Shown: positions 35,350 through 45,798, numbered from the stretch's first letter. The stretch: DNA of 64,000 nt from Mesostigma viride (GCA_009746045.1 RPFO01000086.1:723732-787731); one strand, 5' to 3'. The notes: generated by a model not told the origin, from the sequence alone. Translations and numbers: made by a program.

Positions 35350-36440
35350 TTACGTCCGTGCACTCAAGAAGTTACGCGGTTGCCGTAATCGGAATCGTTA
35401 CCGACGTTTGGTTGGTTCCGATTCAGTAGGCCGCAGGCTTTGTTCCTTGGGCCGGTGTGGAGCGCCGCGCCGGAAAGGCCTGAATTTCTAGAGTGACAGT
35501 CTTAGGTGACCTGACTTAGGTTCAGGCGCAAGACTTTGGGGCGCAAAGCCTTGGTGGCTTGCGCAATATTCCGGTGCGTGACATTTGGCAGTTATGAATC
35601 TTTTGTATTGTCCAGACGGAATGATGTTCAGTCCATCTGACAAAGCTAGATACGCAGATCGTAGTGTGCGGTGTGCTGGCTCGCACGTGGTTGTCGAACA
35701 GACTTGCTCTGCATTTTGCTGGCAGTCTAACTGCACGTCAGGCGGCTTGCTGGCAAATGCGACAGCGCATGGATGCCGGGATTTTTGGAGGTATTTAGGA
35801 GCAGCGCAGCGGCCATGGTGGTCGTTGTTCGCTCGTTTCTCTCCCTCACAACTAGTTTGTTGTCTTCATGGGGTTAAACTTCTCGAACAGCCCGGAGCAG
35901 CCCCCGTGAGTGGTTGCATGTCGTTGCCATGACGATGGTTGATAAGATTGACAATGGTTTGATCCGGTTGGGATGTTGTTGGCATTGTGGACGAGAAACG
36001 TTCTGCTGACCCGGGAACAGTCCCGGGAAAGGGCCGGTTCGTCGTTGGCCAGTGTGCCAGTAACTGGGACATGAGCGCAGAGTCACACAGTTGATATAGA
36101 TTATGACGTAAGTAAACACTGTTGCGCCACAGTGGCGTCATGGTCGGTCTGTGGTGATTTCGATGGGTCTCAAGGATATGTAGTTACTCTTACAGTTGCG
36201 GCAGCACAACTCGGCATTCATTGTAATTTGTCAAATGTTATGGAATGAATGGTTTGGGCATTGCTTTCATCATAAAGCATTATTGCAATCTTCATAATAT
36301 AAATATCGGCTGGCTGCGCTGCCTGTCATGAAGGTGGTGGTGCCGTCAAGGACCACACCTATCATTTCCACATTATTTAAATATAGTGGATCACACACAA
36401 GAGTACTCTATTGCTATGGATATGCCTTCCAAGTGATAGG
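35350..36440. other. Leader segment of the copia element, no gene recognised
   Basis: About 1.1 kb between the two extra ORFs. Both strands have only short frames without known motifs. It may be an untranslated leader, an intron or an older insertion; no clear GT-AG pair joining the two ORFs in frame was found. Confidence 0.5.
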
Positions 36441-36743
36441 CTAGGATATAATGGCACGCAAACGCGACACCCGCACCTGGACCGTAAACTGCGATAAAAT
36501 GTTGCGAATCTGGTCCAACAATGCGCGTATAGCCGGCACCAGTGCTGGCAAATCGGGGTCCTCGGGGTTATCCCCGAGCAACGGAAGAACTGCGCGCTGC
36601 CGACGATGAAGTTCGTCGAGCGAGATCGTGACTTCGTCGAGCAATTGCTGCCACGACGGCGCAGTCGGTCTTGACGGAGGACCAGCCGGCGGAGCGGCTA
36701 TTTCCTCATCGGCGGGAATCCGGAATTCTTCAGAATTTGGCAT
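36441..36743 (-). CDS. Extra leader ORF of the copia element
   Basis: A 100-residue frame begins 24 bp after the 5' LTR. It has a Pro/Ala-rich segment, then two predicted helices with EVTISLDELHRRQRAVLPLL and ALLDQIRNILSQFTV. It resembles part of the interrupted ORF downstream, suggesting a duplicated small helical protein or the N-terminal gag portion. No family recognised. Confidence 0.5.
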   Translation of the reverse strand: MPNSEEFRIPADEEIAAPPAGPPSRPTAPSWQQLLDEVTISLDELHRRQRAVLPLLGDNPEDPDLPALVPAIRALLDQIRNILSQFTVQVRVSRLRAIIS

Positions 36744-36767
36744 CTTTTTAACGAGGCGTGTAATACG

Positions 36768-37383
36768 AGTTGTGAGCGTGAGAATGCCACGAATTCCGCC
36801 ATGGTTCTTGCAGGAAGTTGCCTTTATTAATAACAGGAAACACAGACGTAAGTCACGTCACTTCCAAGACTGCACGCAGCACAGGCGACAGGGTCGCAGT
36901 GCCCAGAGAACGTGCACGCAAGAACTAGCGTCCCGGTGCGACCAAGTCACACATATAGGTTGTTAGGGACGCGTCCAAGTAATCAGCTGCACTGTCACAG
37001 CCGAACTGTCAATCAATTGATTACACAGACTCTGGCACGCCTTTGGCGCGCAGATCTATCAATTGTCCATACGGCTAGTCCTGTGGACCTATCCGTACAC
37101 TACTCAGCATCAATTGTCTCATAGGTCCTGGCGCGCTACAGTGCGCCTACCTATCAATTGACCATCAAGTCCTGTACAAGTCCTGTCAACGTCCTGCGGA
37201 CTATCAAAGTGACACTTGTACATCCTGTGTCCGTACGCGCCCACAGTGGCGCGCCGGGTACTGTCGGCACAGCCTAGGAAACGTCATAACTTTTACGTTC
37301 CTTAACCAAATGAGGCGTTCAAGGTGCCGTTGGAAAGAGCGTAACAATCTCTATCCATCTAACGTAAATCCTTTACGTTAACT
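36768..37383 (-). repeat. 5' LTR of the copia element
   Basis: See 18944-19559. No difference was seen between the two copies on reading, so insertion is recent. The TSD GAATC lies at 37384-37388. Confidence 0.9.
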
Positions 37384-37783
37384 GAATCTTTTCCTTTTTT
37401 ATTTTCGGTGGTCGGGGAGAGCGGGGCGGGGGAGGAGGGTTTCTTGGCTTCCGTTTTGTCGCGATGATAGTCATCAATTTCTGTCGACACTCGTGCCCGA
37501 TGCCGGTGTGTGTCGGCGGGAGCTCGCCGTCATACCCACAACCTCGCACGAACGCCGCCAATCTCTCGTGAGTCTTCGTGGAGATCCTGGCCCCGGTCAA
37601 GTACCGAACGAGTGTAGAGACGTTGAGAACGAGCTCTCGCCTGTCAAGCCTGTGCTGATACGAACTCTTCGGAGGCGCTTTCTCCTTCACCTGGATGGGC
37701 GGTGGAGCTGGCGAAGACTCGTGGAAAGCGTTTGGGTAAGCCTGCTTCAGATCCATTCGCGCGTATATGATAGAACACAGATA

Positions 37784-38668
37784 TTAATTTTTTATCACAA
37801 GGAAGTGGTCGAAGTTTTTCCGGTACCGTTTAGCATCGTCAGGTTCGTCGTTGTCGACCGCAAGAAAGTCATGGGGCGAATCTCTTGTCGCGTGTTGCCA
37901 CAGCTCGAGAAAGTCCTCGGGGCTCGTATGGCCCGCGCTTTCTTCCGCGATCTGTCGCGAGGCTCGCCGGTCCTTCGTGCGAAACAAGACGAGAAAAGAA
38001 ACGTTTGCGCGCACCGACCGAGGGACGCCTGCCGACGTGAATGACTGATTCATGAACACCATCGAGGTCAGTAGGTGTCGATGCTTAAATGCAAACGACG
38101 ACACGGGGCCCTTAGAATCCGAGCGATACAATTTTGATCCTGCCATGTCGTCTATCAAAATGACGGATGAGGGAGGACCGTACCGGAACCGCGTCTCGGG
38201 CTCTTTAAACTGTAGCCTGTCCAGCGTCAGGTACATGTTGAGATCCATGTCGTCCTCCGTTTTCTCGCCATCTAGGTAGTATTTCTTGAATTTTTCCCAC
38301 ACAGCCATATCGCGCTGGTACTCTTCGTACTCTGTGAGGTCCTTCTTGATGTCCGCTACCATCTGATTAAAGTCATTGTCTGTGTACGTTTCCATGGACA
38401 TGGCGGGTGTCGGCAGTAATTTGTACTTGGGTTCTGTTGTCGCGGATCCAGATATCAAGTACAGCTTGTCGAATGAATGGGCATCAAAATACGCCTTTAG
38501 CATGTTAATAGCTGAAGTTGTCTTCCCTGTCCCGCGCATACCCACGAACGAGGCGATAAAATGCAACCGTGGCGCGTTGGCTGGGACCTGGCGAGCTTTT
38601 GCATATTTGACCTTCAAATCCTTGTTCGCTAGTGGAGTATCGATATGAATGCTTTGAATGACCGTCAT
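37784..38668 (-). CDS. A32/FtsK-like genome-packaging ATPase
   Basis: An intact 294-residue frame with Walker A GMRGTGKTT (43-51), Walker B VILIDD (169-174), and a polar sensor-like FMNQSF at 205-210. Size and spacing match packaging ATPases of PLVs, virophages and polintons, which drive DNA into the capsid. It lies just upstream of the AT-hook gene on the same strand, 28 bp away. It is one of the best preserved genes in the element. Confidence 0.88.
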   Translation of the reverse strand: MTVIQSIHIDTPLANKDLKVKYAKARQVPANAPRLHFIASFVGMRGTGKTTSAINMLKAYFDAHSFDKLYLISGSATTEPKYKLLPTPAMSMETYTDNDFNQMVADIKKDLTEYEEYQRDMAVWEKFKKYYLDGEKTEDDMDLNMYLTLDRLQFKEPETRFRYGPPSSVILIDDMAGSKLYRSDSKGPVSSFAFKHRHLLTSMVFMNQSFTSAGVPRSVRANVSFLVLFRTKDRRASRQIAEESAGHTSPEDFLELWQHATRDSPHDFLAVDNDEPDDAKRYRKNFDHFLVIKN

Positions 38669-38688
38669 TTATTAGAACGAATAGATAA

Positions 38689-39231
38689 TTAATCATCGTT
38701 TAAACTAGCGAGCAGTTGCGCGCGGATTGCCAGCATCTTCTGCTCATACGGCGTAGTTGTCCGCACGTCCGGCAGTGGATTCGCGGCCCGTTGACGCTCC
38801 TCTTCCTCGACCTCGGCCTTCGGCTTTCTCCCGCGACGTGGGCGAGGCGTTTCCGAGGGGGTTGCCGCGACCTCTTCGGCGGCCAACAGGCGTTCGATTC
38901 GGTATTTGTTCTTCTTTTCCTCGAGTTCAAGCTCGACCAGACGCTGTCGCTGTATCTCGAGTTCCTTCTCCAGAACCTTTCGCTTGGTAATCTCCGCTTC
39001 TCGCTCCTCCTGTCGCTTCTTCGCTCGCTCTTCGTTCCGTTTCTGCATGTACGGCCGCATCTTCTCGCGGAGTGCCGCACGCTGTTCTTCCGTCAGTCGC
39101 TTGCCTCTCGGGCCTTTCGGCGGGTGAGGCGGGATATACACTGTATTGGGAGTTTCCTGCTGTGGCGCGGGATCTTCCTCGACGTCGACGGAGGTCTTGG
39201 GCGAATCCGGAGCTTCAGGAACCTGATCCAT
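38689..39231 (-). CDS. Charged coiled-coil protein
   Basis: A 180-residue frame, rich in Lys, Arg and Glu, with a long predicted coiled coil at about residues 45-115 (EEQRAALREKMRPYMQKR, ELEIQRQRLVELELEEKK). A basic AT-hook-like PRPRRGRKPK is near 130. The stop is 20 bp from the ATPase start, so the two are probably co-transcribed. A DNA-binding or scaffold role is inferred. Confidence 0.7.
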   Translation of the reverse strand: MDQVPEAPDSPKTSVDVEEDPAPQQETPNTVYIPPHPPKGPRGKRLTEEQRAALREKMRPYMQKRNEERAKKRQEEREAEITKRKVLEKELEIQRQRLVELELEEKKNKYRIERLLAAEEVAATPSETPRPRRGRKPKAEVEEEERQRAANPLPDVRTTTPYEQKMLAIRAQLLASLNDD

Positions 39232-39269
39232 GGGGCTATAGTTTTAATGTGAGATATTATTCATAAGAG

Positions 39270-40085
39270 ATGGTCGTTGTGAGTTCGAACGCGTCCGGCT
39301 TCAACATCGCGACTGGATTGGTGGAAGACGGGGTAGATGAACGAATCGCGGACGTCGAGAGCGACGTGCAAGCTCTCCAACTCGCTGTTCATCCATTCGA
39401 CCGACACGTAACGCTGAACGGGGTACGATACATGTACCCTGGGGCGCCGACAAGACTCCGACTCGGCGATAATCATTCCGACTGGACAGTGACCACTACC
39501 GGCGAGTCGAGTGGCATGCTCGAGGTCGACGGCGGAATAACCGCTGATTGGATCCGGATTTCATCCCTGTGGCTGCTGGACCAGTATTCGCGCATGTCCC
39601 AGATCGTCGCGGATCGTATTCTTACACGCGATCAGATTGACTGGTTGTTCGATCAACACGGTGTCGGGTATACGGCCCTTCCTGATCCGACCGCGACGTT
39701 CGTATTAGAGTATGAAGACGGAACACTGTCCGCGCCAGGAACCACGTTCACAGTCTCGAACAATCAAGACATCCGTATTCGGCTCCCATACAATGTCACT
39801 GGGGGCACAAGCAACGGGAAGAGCGTCTACAGCGTTCAGGTCCTTTGCGCTCTCGACCCCGTCGATACGAGTCAAACGGTAGACGGGCCATACATTGACG
39901 ACATCCATTTCGGAAGCATGAGCCATGCCTACTTCGGCAAACTGATGAGCTACGAGCAAATCGGGTTCGCGACTACAAGAGACCTGAACAGGATACAGCG
40001 GATGCCCTACAGTATTCACATAACGCGCACGTACTCCCCGTTAACGGCCTGGGACGTCGGGCGGATCGACCATGCAGCCGACTGA
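39270..40085 (+). CDS. PLV virion-type protein, unknown
   Basis: A 271-residue frame divergent from the coiled-coil gene. A short heptad-like region (about 20-40, ERIADVESDVQALQLAVH) precedes a strand-rich body, which could suit a trimeric spike or fibre. It overlaps the next frame by 14 bases. No named family recognised. Its position at the start of the late gene block supports a structural role. Confidence 0.65.
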   Translation: MVVVSSNASGFNIATGLVEDGVDERIADVESDVQALQLAVHPFDRHVTLNGVRYMYPGAPTRLRLGDNHSDWTVTTTGESSGMLEVDGGITADWIRISSLWLLDQYSRMSQIVADRILTRDQIDWLFDQHGVGYTALPDPTATFVLEYEDGTLSAPGTTFTVSNNQDIRIRLPYNVTGGTSNGKSVYSVQVLCALDPVDTSQTVDGPYIDDIHFGSMSHAYFGKLMSYEQIGFATTRDLNRIQRMPYSIHITRTYSPLTAWDVGRIDHAAD

Positions 40086-42508
40086 GAGTTACTGGAAAAC
40101 GACTGCGCCTTACCAGACATGGGTCGTCGTTGGCGACGGTGGCGTGCCTCCTCTCACGCTGGGAATCAAGAACACGACGCCATGGGCTTATCAGCGGAAA
40201 CTGCCTATCTCGTGGAAAGTCGACAATGTCGCGTTAACCGACGCCGCGGGTAGTTTCCAGCTTGACGTGGACGGGGGACTGCGCGGAGAGGACGCGGTCA
40301 CGTGCGCGTTGACGTCGGCGGATCATGGGAAGCTCGTGTCGGCCGATGTGACGATCTACAACGACGCGACGATGACGACAATCCACTACCCAGCGAAAAA
40401 TGGCCGTCGTAGGAGTGGTAAAGACAGACCCGCTCGTCCCGGCAATACGGGCACCGAGCCGTTTCTTCTCGACTTCCGCGCCGGCTCATATAGGTGTGCA
40501 GATGTACGCGGATCATGCCACGGGGTGGGGGGACAGCACACAAACCCCGGCAAATTACGAGGTCTTTGTGGACTGGGTCAGTAAAGGTAATGTCACGGGA
40601 GCTGGAGTGGTGAGCTGTCTTCTTGGTGACTCTACGATGCGAGAGGTCCAGGTCGTCCCGCGGTTTGTGTGCCCAAGAGATTCTCCAAACATCACAGGAG
40701 AGAGTGTGACTGTCACTGGTGCGGTTGTCACATTCAATAGCCTAGAGCGGTTTTCTCGGGACACCGCGACAACTCTACAGCCGTCACATCACCAATACAA
40801 ATACACACCCGTTTCGTCGAGTTTTCACGCGCTGTCTGTTGATAATGTCACGCCACCTGACAAATGCGTCGTGTTTACCGACGAGGAGATCGACGGCCCG
40901 TTCCTGATATGCTTCGAGCTCGTTGTATCGTCAGGCAGCGCATTCGTCTCGCTCTCGGACCACAACGACATAACTGGAAAGTACCACCCCGCTTTCACAG
41001 ACGGTCATAATTGCTGGCGAAACCAAGGAACAACCGACAATTGGTGGTCGGTGTGTGGCGTGAGTATAGACAAGACAAACGGAATGATCAGTCTGTATCA
41101 GAACCGGAAAGCGGCGACACAGTACACGTTAAACGCGACGTGGTCAAGCAGTACACGCTTTTGGGTCGCGTTCAGGCGACGGTCTGACGGAATCGTCGAG
41201 CGATACATCTCGCATTTTCCTCCTGATCGTCTGAGCAGTATGACTAAGCTAGTGAATTCCGTGTCAGGCATCTTTACAGCCTCGCCGACTGGGATCGTAG
41301 CCCCGTACACACCTGGTCAGGTGAGGCTTGTTTTTCATTTGGACAGTGTCAACCAGGCGATTTTCAACGCATGCGAATTGGCTGATGATACGACAGACAC
41401 CGACTTCGTTTCCCTGACTACTACGAACCCGACCGGTCTCTACCTTTCATCAGGCAATACGATTACTCTCACCCACAGGGGCACGTCGCCGCGTGAATGT
41501 AGTATATTGGGCAATTACATGACGTCGTCGCTCGTCCCAGGCGAAACGAATCTCTATCGCGCGCAACTCACGGCGTCAAAAGACAACATCATCCACGCCG
41601 TTTGTGAATTCCCGCCATACAACCACGCGACACCGCTCACCAGTTATTCGGTAAAAGTTTATGGTGTGCTTCCGGATCGCCCAATGATAAACCGATTCGA
41701 GGTACGTCTACTATACGACGATGCCCTGTTATACCACTTCACCGAGCGACCCATTCAGCTGTATAAGGGTCCTGACTGGGAGAGCGGGTTCTTGACGATC
41801 GGTCACGGATTCGTGGGCGATATTCCGTATGTTCAGTTATCTGTGCTGATGTCGACTCCGTTTCGCTACGAGTTTGGCCACCTGTTCACAGCGACGTTTG
41901 AGACTCGATCTTCGTCGCTTGTTGGCGGCCCCGACGGGGTATTCATGGACCTCTCTATGGCTCGTTTCTTCGGAGAAGGGCCGACAGAAATTGGGCTGAT
42001 CACGGCGCTAGACGAGTGCGCGTATACCGATGCACGAGAGGCGAGAAGAGTTTCGTTTTCCATCCGCGGACTGCGGACCATCGCATACGATTACATACAG
42101 CCCGAGCTATGGGAACTCGGTCCTCAGGGCGTCATGAGTTTCCGCGACGACGATGGAAATCTCGTCCCTCCCGCGACGACGCTAGACAAGTTCTACTGCC
42201 GCGTGCAGTTCACGCACGGAGCGCCGCCTTTGCTGGAGATCGGGCACCCGTACAGATTTCTCGCGAGCGCTCTCGACTTTGTGTATCAACCCGGGAGCTC
42301 GGGCAGACTCATCGTCGGTCCTTCGTGGCGTGTCGCCCCCGGATTCGATGAGTCCGACGGAGTCTACGAAATACTACTGCACGTCGACAAGACGCTCGGG
42401 TCCGGCAGCGCAGTCGCGTACATCAAGCCGCAAGTCGAGCACTGTCGCTCGAGATCAGGGGTAGCGGCGAGCGGAGAGATCTTCGCGGCGGTGACTTGGC
42501 TCGTTTAA
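40072..42508 (+). CDS. Large PLV structural-type protein, unknown (one frameshift)
   Basis: Frame 40072-40584 starts MQPTESYW and leaves the coding path at about 40399; frame 40400-42508 continues. The shift sits at AAAAA before TGGCC: four A residues would make PAKMAVVG continuous. The joined product is about 810 residues, rich in beta-strands, Thr and Ser, with no transmembrane segment or enzyme motif seen. It is the largest gene of the late block. A fibre, spike or receptor-binding role is plausible but unproven. Confidence 0.65.
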
Positions 42509-42536
42509 AATCTTTGAGATATGTCAAGGACACATC

Positions 42537-43097
42537 ATGCCGCGAAAGACATCGAAACGATCAGCTAAGAAACCGTCCAAAGCCCCGCGCAAGGCCCGAG
42601 CGCCTCCGAAGAAGGCCGCGACGACCGCGCTGACGAACTCGATCGTCATTCATTCGCCCCACGTGACCCGTCCCGCGAAGAAGGGGAAGGTCGCCGAAGT
42701 CCGTGGGTTTAAGGACGCGATGTTGTTGGCGGCTCTCGCTTCGAACTCTCGCCCTGTAGTCTACCCACCATTGTCCGCCTACGACCAACCGGCCTCCGTT
42801 CCGGCTCCAGAACCGGCTGCTGTCCTCGGCGCAGGGTCGGACGAACCTCTCCGCGTAGAGATCGTGGGATCCGCGCCTCCGCCAGCTGCTAGAGAGCCCG
42901 TGGCGAGGACGCCGCCTCGTCCCAGAGTGCGAGTCGCCAGCGTGACCGATAGAGTCAATTGCACGGTCCCGGGCTGCAAAAATACGTTTGTCGATAGTCG
43001 GCGGTTGAATACTCACCTACGAGATAAACATCACGTGACGGAAGGTGTCCCTGTTGGCGATAAAGGGGCTGGTACGAGCTCGCGGATAAATTTCTAA
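42537..43097 (+). CDS. Basic protein with C-terminal C2H2 zinc finger
   Basis: A 186-residue frame. The first 50 residues are very basic (KTSKRSAKKPSKAPRKAR), the middle is Pro/Ala-rich, and residues 139-165 form a classical C2H2 finger (CTVPGCKNTF … RLNTHLRDKH). A core DNA-condensing or regulatory protein is likely. Confidence 0.75.
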   Translation: MPRKTSKRSAKKPSKAPRKARAPPKKAATTALTNSIVIHSPHVTRPAKKGKVAEVRGFKDAMLLAALASNSRPVVYPPLSAYDQPASVPAPEPAAVLGAGSDEPLRVEIVGSAPPPAAREPVARTPPRPRVRVASVTDRVNCTVPGCKNTFVDSRRLNTHLRDKHHVTEGVPVGDKGAGTSSRINF

Positions 43098-43116
43098 ACA
43101 TATCATAACGATTTCG

Positions 43117-43422
43117 GTGCGAATGGAGCTGTCAGATGCCGAAATGCTTCAGGTAGCCCAGTGGATGATCTTGTACCCAGACGTTCCTCGCGAGTTCCTG
43201 GAATCGGCGATGTTCTACTGTCGAAGTAAGCCGTTGACCGGGAAGGAAAGGCGACAGCTTAAACGTAGCGCGCGAGGTCTTGCGGGTGGCGAGGGGAAGG
43301 TTGTGATCCACGGCAGCAACGAGATTAAATCGGAGCTTATAACAGAGAATGAGGGATCACGTACAGGAGTGCCGGACGCTGACCCTGAGGACCGAGAACA
43401 GGACAAGGGGCAGTCTTCATGA
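43117..43422 (+). CDS. Small acidic-tailed protein, unknown
   Basis: A 101-residue frame from MRMELSDAEML: a helical N-terminus, a basic centre (KERRQLKRSARG) and an acidic tail. It overlaps the next gene start by about 70 bases in another frame, as tightly packed viral genes do. Confidence 0.5.
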   Translation: MRMELSDAEMLQVAQWMILYPDVPREFLESAMFYCRSKPLTGKERRQLKRSARGLAGGEGKVVIHGSNEIKSELITENEGSRTGVPDADPEDREQDKGQSS

Positions 43423-44206
43423 CCCGACATGGGATATCCCGGCCGGGTTGCTAGAGGATTACCACGACGTGGGATTGACACTTCTCACAATCCCATTCGA
43501 ACAGACGCACATCAACCCAACCAACCGCTCGTTCGAGGTGGTGATGCAGACTATTCACACTGTCTCGCTTCCATTGGGATCGTGGACGACGATCGAGAAT
43601 AGACACAACATCGAGGCGGTATTGCAGACCATCGACAGTTCGTTCGTGGTCACGTACGACCGCGCGAACAGTCTGTACACTTTTGCGGCCAGTTCGCCGT
43701 TCCAGCTACGGGTCGGCGAGTCGGTCGGGCGTGTCCTGGGGCTTGTCCCGGGCGTTCACGCGTCCAACGACCAACACGTAATCGTGAGCAACCGACCCGC
43801 TACGAACGGACGCCTGAGGGCCGTCTACGTGTACGCCGACATCGTGCGGGGGAATGTCGTGTCTGCGACTCACGGGGCTGTCTACGGGGGCCTGTTGGCG
43901 TGTTGTCCGAATCTCAGTAAATTCCTCGAGCCGATCGTGTGGCAGGCGCAGACTCCGCTATGGCAGCACATGCGCGATTCCCCCCGTGGGATCAGTCTCC
44001 GCCTGTTGGACGAGGACGACGTGCCGGTTCAGCTTTATAGCGACTGGGTCGTCCAGCTCAGTTTCCGGATATCGCCCCAAAAGGCGATTGGCGTGGAGTC
44101 GCGGAAGATCGCGAGCGTCCTGCGGTATATGGCGCTGGGCGGGGAAGTCCTGCCGGCCAGAAAGATATCTCAGCGTTCTGTTATAAACGACGAAGAGGAC
44201 GAATGA
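43349..44206 (+). CDS. Penton-like minor capsid protein
   Basis: A 285-residue frame. Size, place before the capsid gene and layout match PLV penton proteins: an N-terminal arm (LHDPTWDIPAGLLEDYHDVGL), then a strand-rich region with RVGESVGRVLGL and a terminal WVVQLSFRI strand. A single jelly-roll fold is inferred from the family and not visible directly. It overlaps the following gene by ATGA. Confidence 0.65.
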   Translation: MRDHVQECRTLTLRTENRTRGSLHDPTWDIPAGLLEDYHDVGLTLLTIPFEQTHINPTNRSFEVVMQTIHTVSLPLGSWTTIENRHNIEAVLQTIDSSFVVTYDRANSLYTFAASSPFQLRVGESVGRVLGLVPGVHASNDQHVIVSNRPATNGRLRAVYVYADIVRGNVVSATHGAVYGGLLACCPNLSKFLEPIVWQAQTPLWQHMRDSPRGISLRLLDEDDVPVQLYSDWVVQLSFRISPQKAIGVESRKIASVLRYMALGGEVLPARKISQRSVINDEEDE

Positions 44207-44487
44207 AGCTCGATTTCGGAAAGGTTGTCAACACCGTGCGAAAAATCAGACATGTAGCCGGCGACGCTATCAGGAAAGTGGGACATGGCGCGCGACTCGT
44301 GAAGGCGGCCGCGGGTGCTGCCGATTCGGCTCTCGGGCATGTCCCGAGCAAGTTGATCGAAGCGTCCCCGGTCCTCGGGACTGCTTACCGTGTCGAAAAA
44401 ACAGGGTTGGACGCGCTGTCTTCCCTCGAACGTAAAGTAGACGCGCACAAGGCCGCGAATCCGCTCTTGGGGCAGTTCCTCCACTAG
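44203..44487 (+). CDS. Small amphipathic virion-type protein
   Basis: A 94-residue frame starting in the ATGA overlap with the penton-like gene. The N-terminal half is basic and helical (VVNTVRKIRHVAGDAIRKVG), followed by Ala/Gly-rich amphipathic stretches. This resembles, in size and place only, the membrane-active minor capsid proteins of polintons and adenoviruses. Confidence 0.6.
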   Translation: MKLDFGKVVNTVRKIRHVAGDAIRKVGHGARLVKAAAGAADSALGHVPSKLIEASPVLGTAYRVEKTGLDALSSLERKVDAHKAANPLLGQFLH

Positions 44488-44527
44488 CCAGGATTTTTAT
44501 CTAAGTTAGCTGGTATACAACGCTCTC

Positions 44528-45768
44528 ATGGCATCTGACGGTTCTTGGTACAACCGCGCGATCCCGAAGTCCATGCAATACATCGTTAAGGCTCTCGGCC
44601 AGCACTCGACGTCCCGCGTGCAGCTCTCGACGCTGTCAGCGAACTCTGGCATTAAGCAGGGTTCGGTTGTGGCTGTCCGCCTGCCGACTAGCGGGTTTGC
44701 GGACCTTCACAGCTTTTCCATGTACTTCAACGCGAAGTCAACTGCGACGGCCCATAAATGCGCATTTCCTCCGTATACGTCGTCGATCATCAGGCGTTTG
44801 GAGGTTTTGGTAGGCGGCCAGAGCGTTGATTCGATTAACGATTACAGCCAGCTGTTCAATACGTTGGTAACTGTCCACGGCGGCCTCGGATATAAGAACG
44901 CACAAGCCCCAGCCGGGTGGTCGAAGAAGGCAACAGATAACGATGAGGCAGGGATCGACGGCATCATTGACAACTGGCTCGGGTTCCTCAGCGGAGATCC
45001 CCGGGTTGTTGATCTTAGCCTGTTTCCGCCTATCGAGGTCCGTGTGACTTTGATGGATGGCGGGGTTATGATCCCGGACCACGCAGAAACGGCCGGTAAG
45101 GGGTTCGAGCTGGATAACATCCATTTTTCGGTGGACGTATACAGGTTCCAGGAAGACGTCGTCGGGCAGGTGTTCGCGTCTCGTCTGGCAGAAGGCGGGA
45201 CTTTGCCCTTCAGGTGGAAGACTTGGCAATCGACGAAGCAGTCGATCGGTACCCAGAAAATCTATAGCATCAAGTCGTCCCTGTCGTCGGCTTCTGCGAG
45301 CAAGCTTCTCGCCGTTCAAGTGGCTGCCGACAAGGACGTGAACAACGACACGGATAACGCTATGTTCGATCATATCGCAGACGGTCTTCTCGGATACCAA
45401 TACGACATTAACGGGTCTCATTAGTCCCCCGCGTATAGGATGGGTCCTACTGAAGCGTGGGTGAACCTCGTTAGCGCGTTCAATGACCAGGGTAATAGCC
45501 TTTCATGTGTGAGAGAGGGGTTGGACGCCGCGCAGTGGACAGCGTCCGACTTTATCATGGCTTGTCACCTTAATATGCCGTGCGCGGGTCCCGAGTACCA
45601 AAGCGGCCTGGATCTGCGCGGGACCGCGGCAGTTCGGTCACTCTGCGCGTTGACCGCGGAGGCACGGGGGATCCCGCTACTGTTGTTGATAGCGTCTCTT
45701 ACATCTTTTGCGAGCTCGAGGCCAAGATGGACGTTGGCGCCGGGCGGCAGGCGGCCGTGTATCTGTAA
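44528..45768 (+). CDS. Major capsid protein (double jelly roll), with in-frame TAG and one frameshift
   Basis: The frame starts MASDGSWYNRAIPKSM and runs 298 codons to TAG at 45422-45424. The same frame continues at once (SPAYRMGPTEAW). A one-base shift near 45625 follows; adding one G to CGCGGGACC would restore LDLRGDRG and lead to the natural end (EAKMDVGAGRQAAVYL) at 45768. The total is about 413 residues. Early strands such as RRLEVLVGGQSVDSINDYSQLFN are typical of PLV capsid proteins. The TAG is not a length change in a homopolymer, so it is either true decay, a sequencing substitution or a read-through codon. Confidence 0.8.
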
Positions 45769-45798
45769 TAATCTCTGATTGTAACTGTATAGCGCCCG

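Larger units (their letters stand above)
18944..37383 (-). mobile_element. Ty1/copia-type LTR retrotransposon with non-canonical LTR ends, host to a gypsy insertion
   Basis: Identical-looking 616-bp LTRs (18944-19559 and 36768-37383) are flanked by the target duplication GAATC (18939-18943 and 37384-37388). On the minus strand the order is 5' LTR, two extra small ORFs, gag, integrase, protease-like segment, RT, RNase H, purine tract and 3' LTR. Without the internal gypsy element it is about 9.0 kb. LTR termini are AGTT…AACT and not TG…CA. The purine tract AAAGAAAAGAAGGG lies just before the 3' LTR. No iMet-type primer-binding site follows the 5' LTR. Confidence 0.9.
17039..37756 (-). pseudogene. 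AT-hook DNA-binding protein gene of the PLV, split by two nested insertions
   Basis: Three segments form one continuous minus-strand frame once the insertions and one copy of each target duplication are removed: 37756-37384, 18938-18858 and 17082-17039. The joined frame has no stop and encodes about 165 residues. The N-terminal part is proline-rich with a basic middle. The C-terminus has two AT-hook-like GRP cores, KKRGRPAGSK and PWGRPKKSKL, suited to AT-rich minor-groove binding. The copia element (GAATC duplication) lies between the first two segments and the 1771-bp element (CTGT duplication) between the last two. It sits directly upstream of the recombinase. The function (packaging, regulation or chromatin tethering) is inferred. 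Confidence 0.8.

Noticed and set aside
18944-37383. The two 616-bp repeats as ends of the virus or as separate solo insertions
   Set aside because: They share one orientation, bracket gag-pol with a purine tract next to one, and together have a single GAATC duplication, so they are LTRs of one element.
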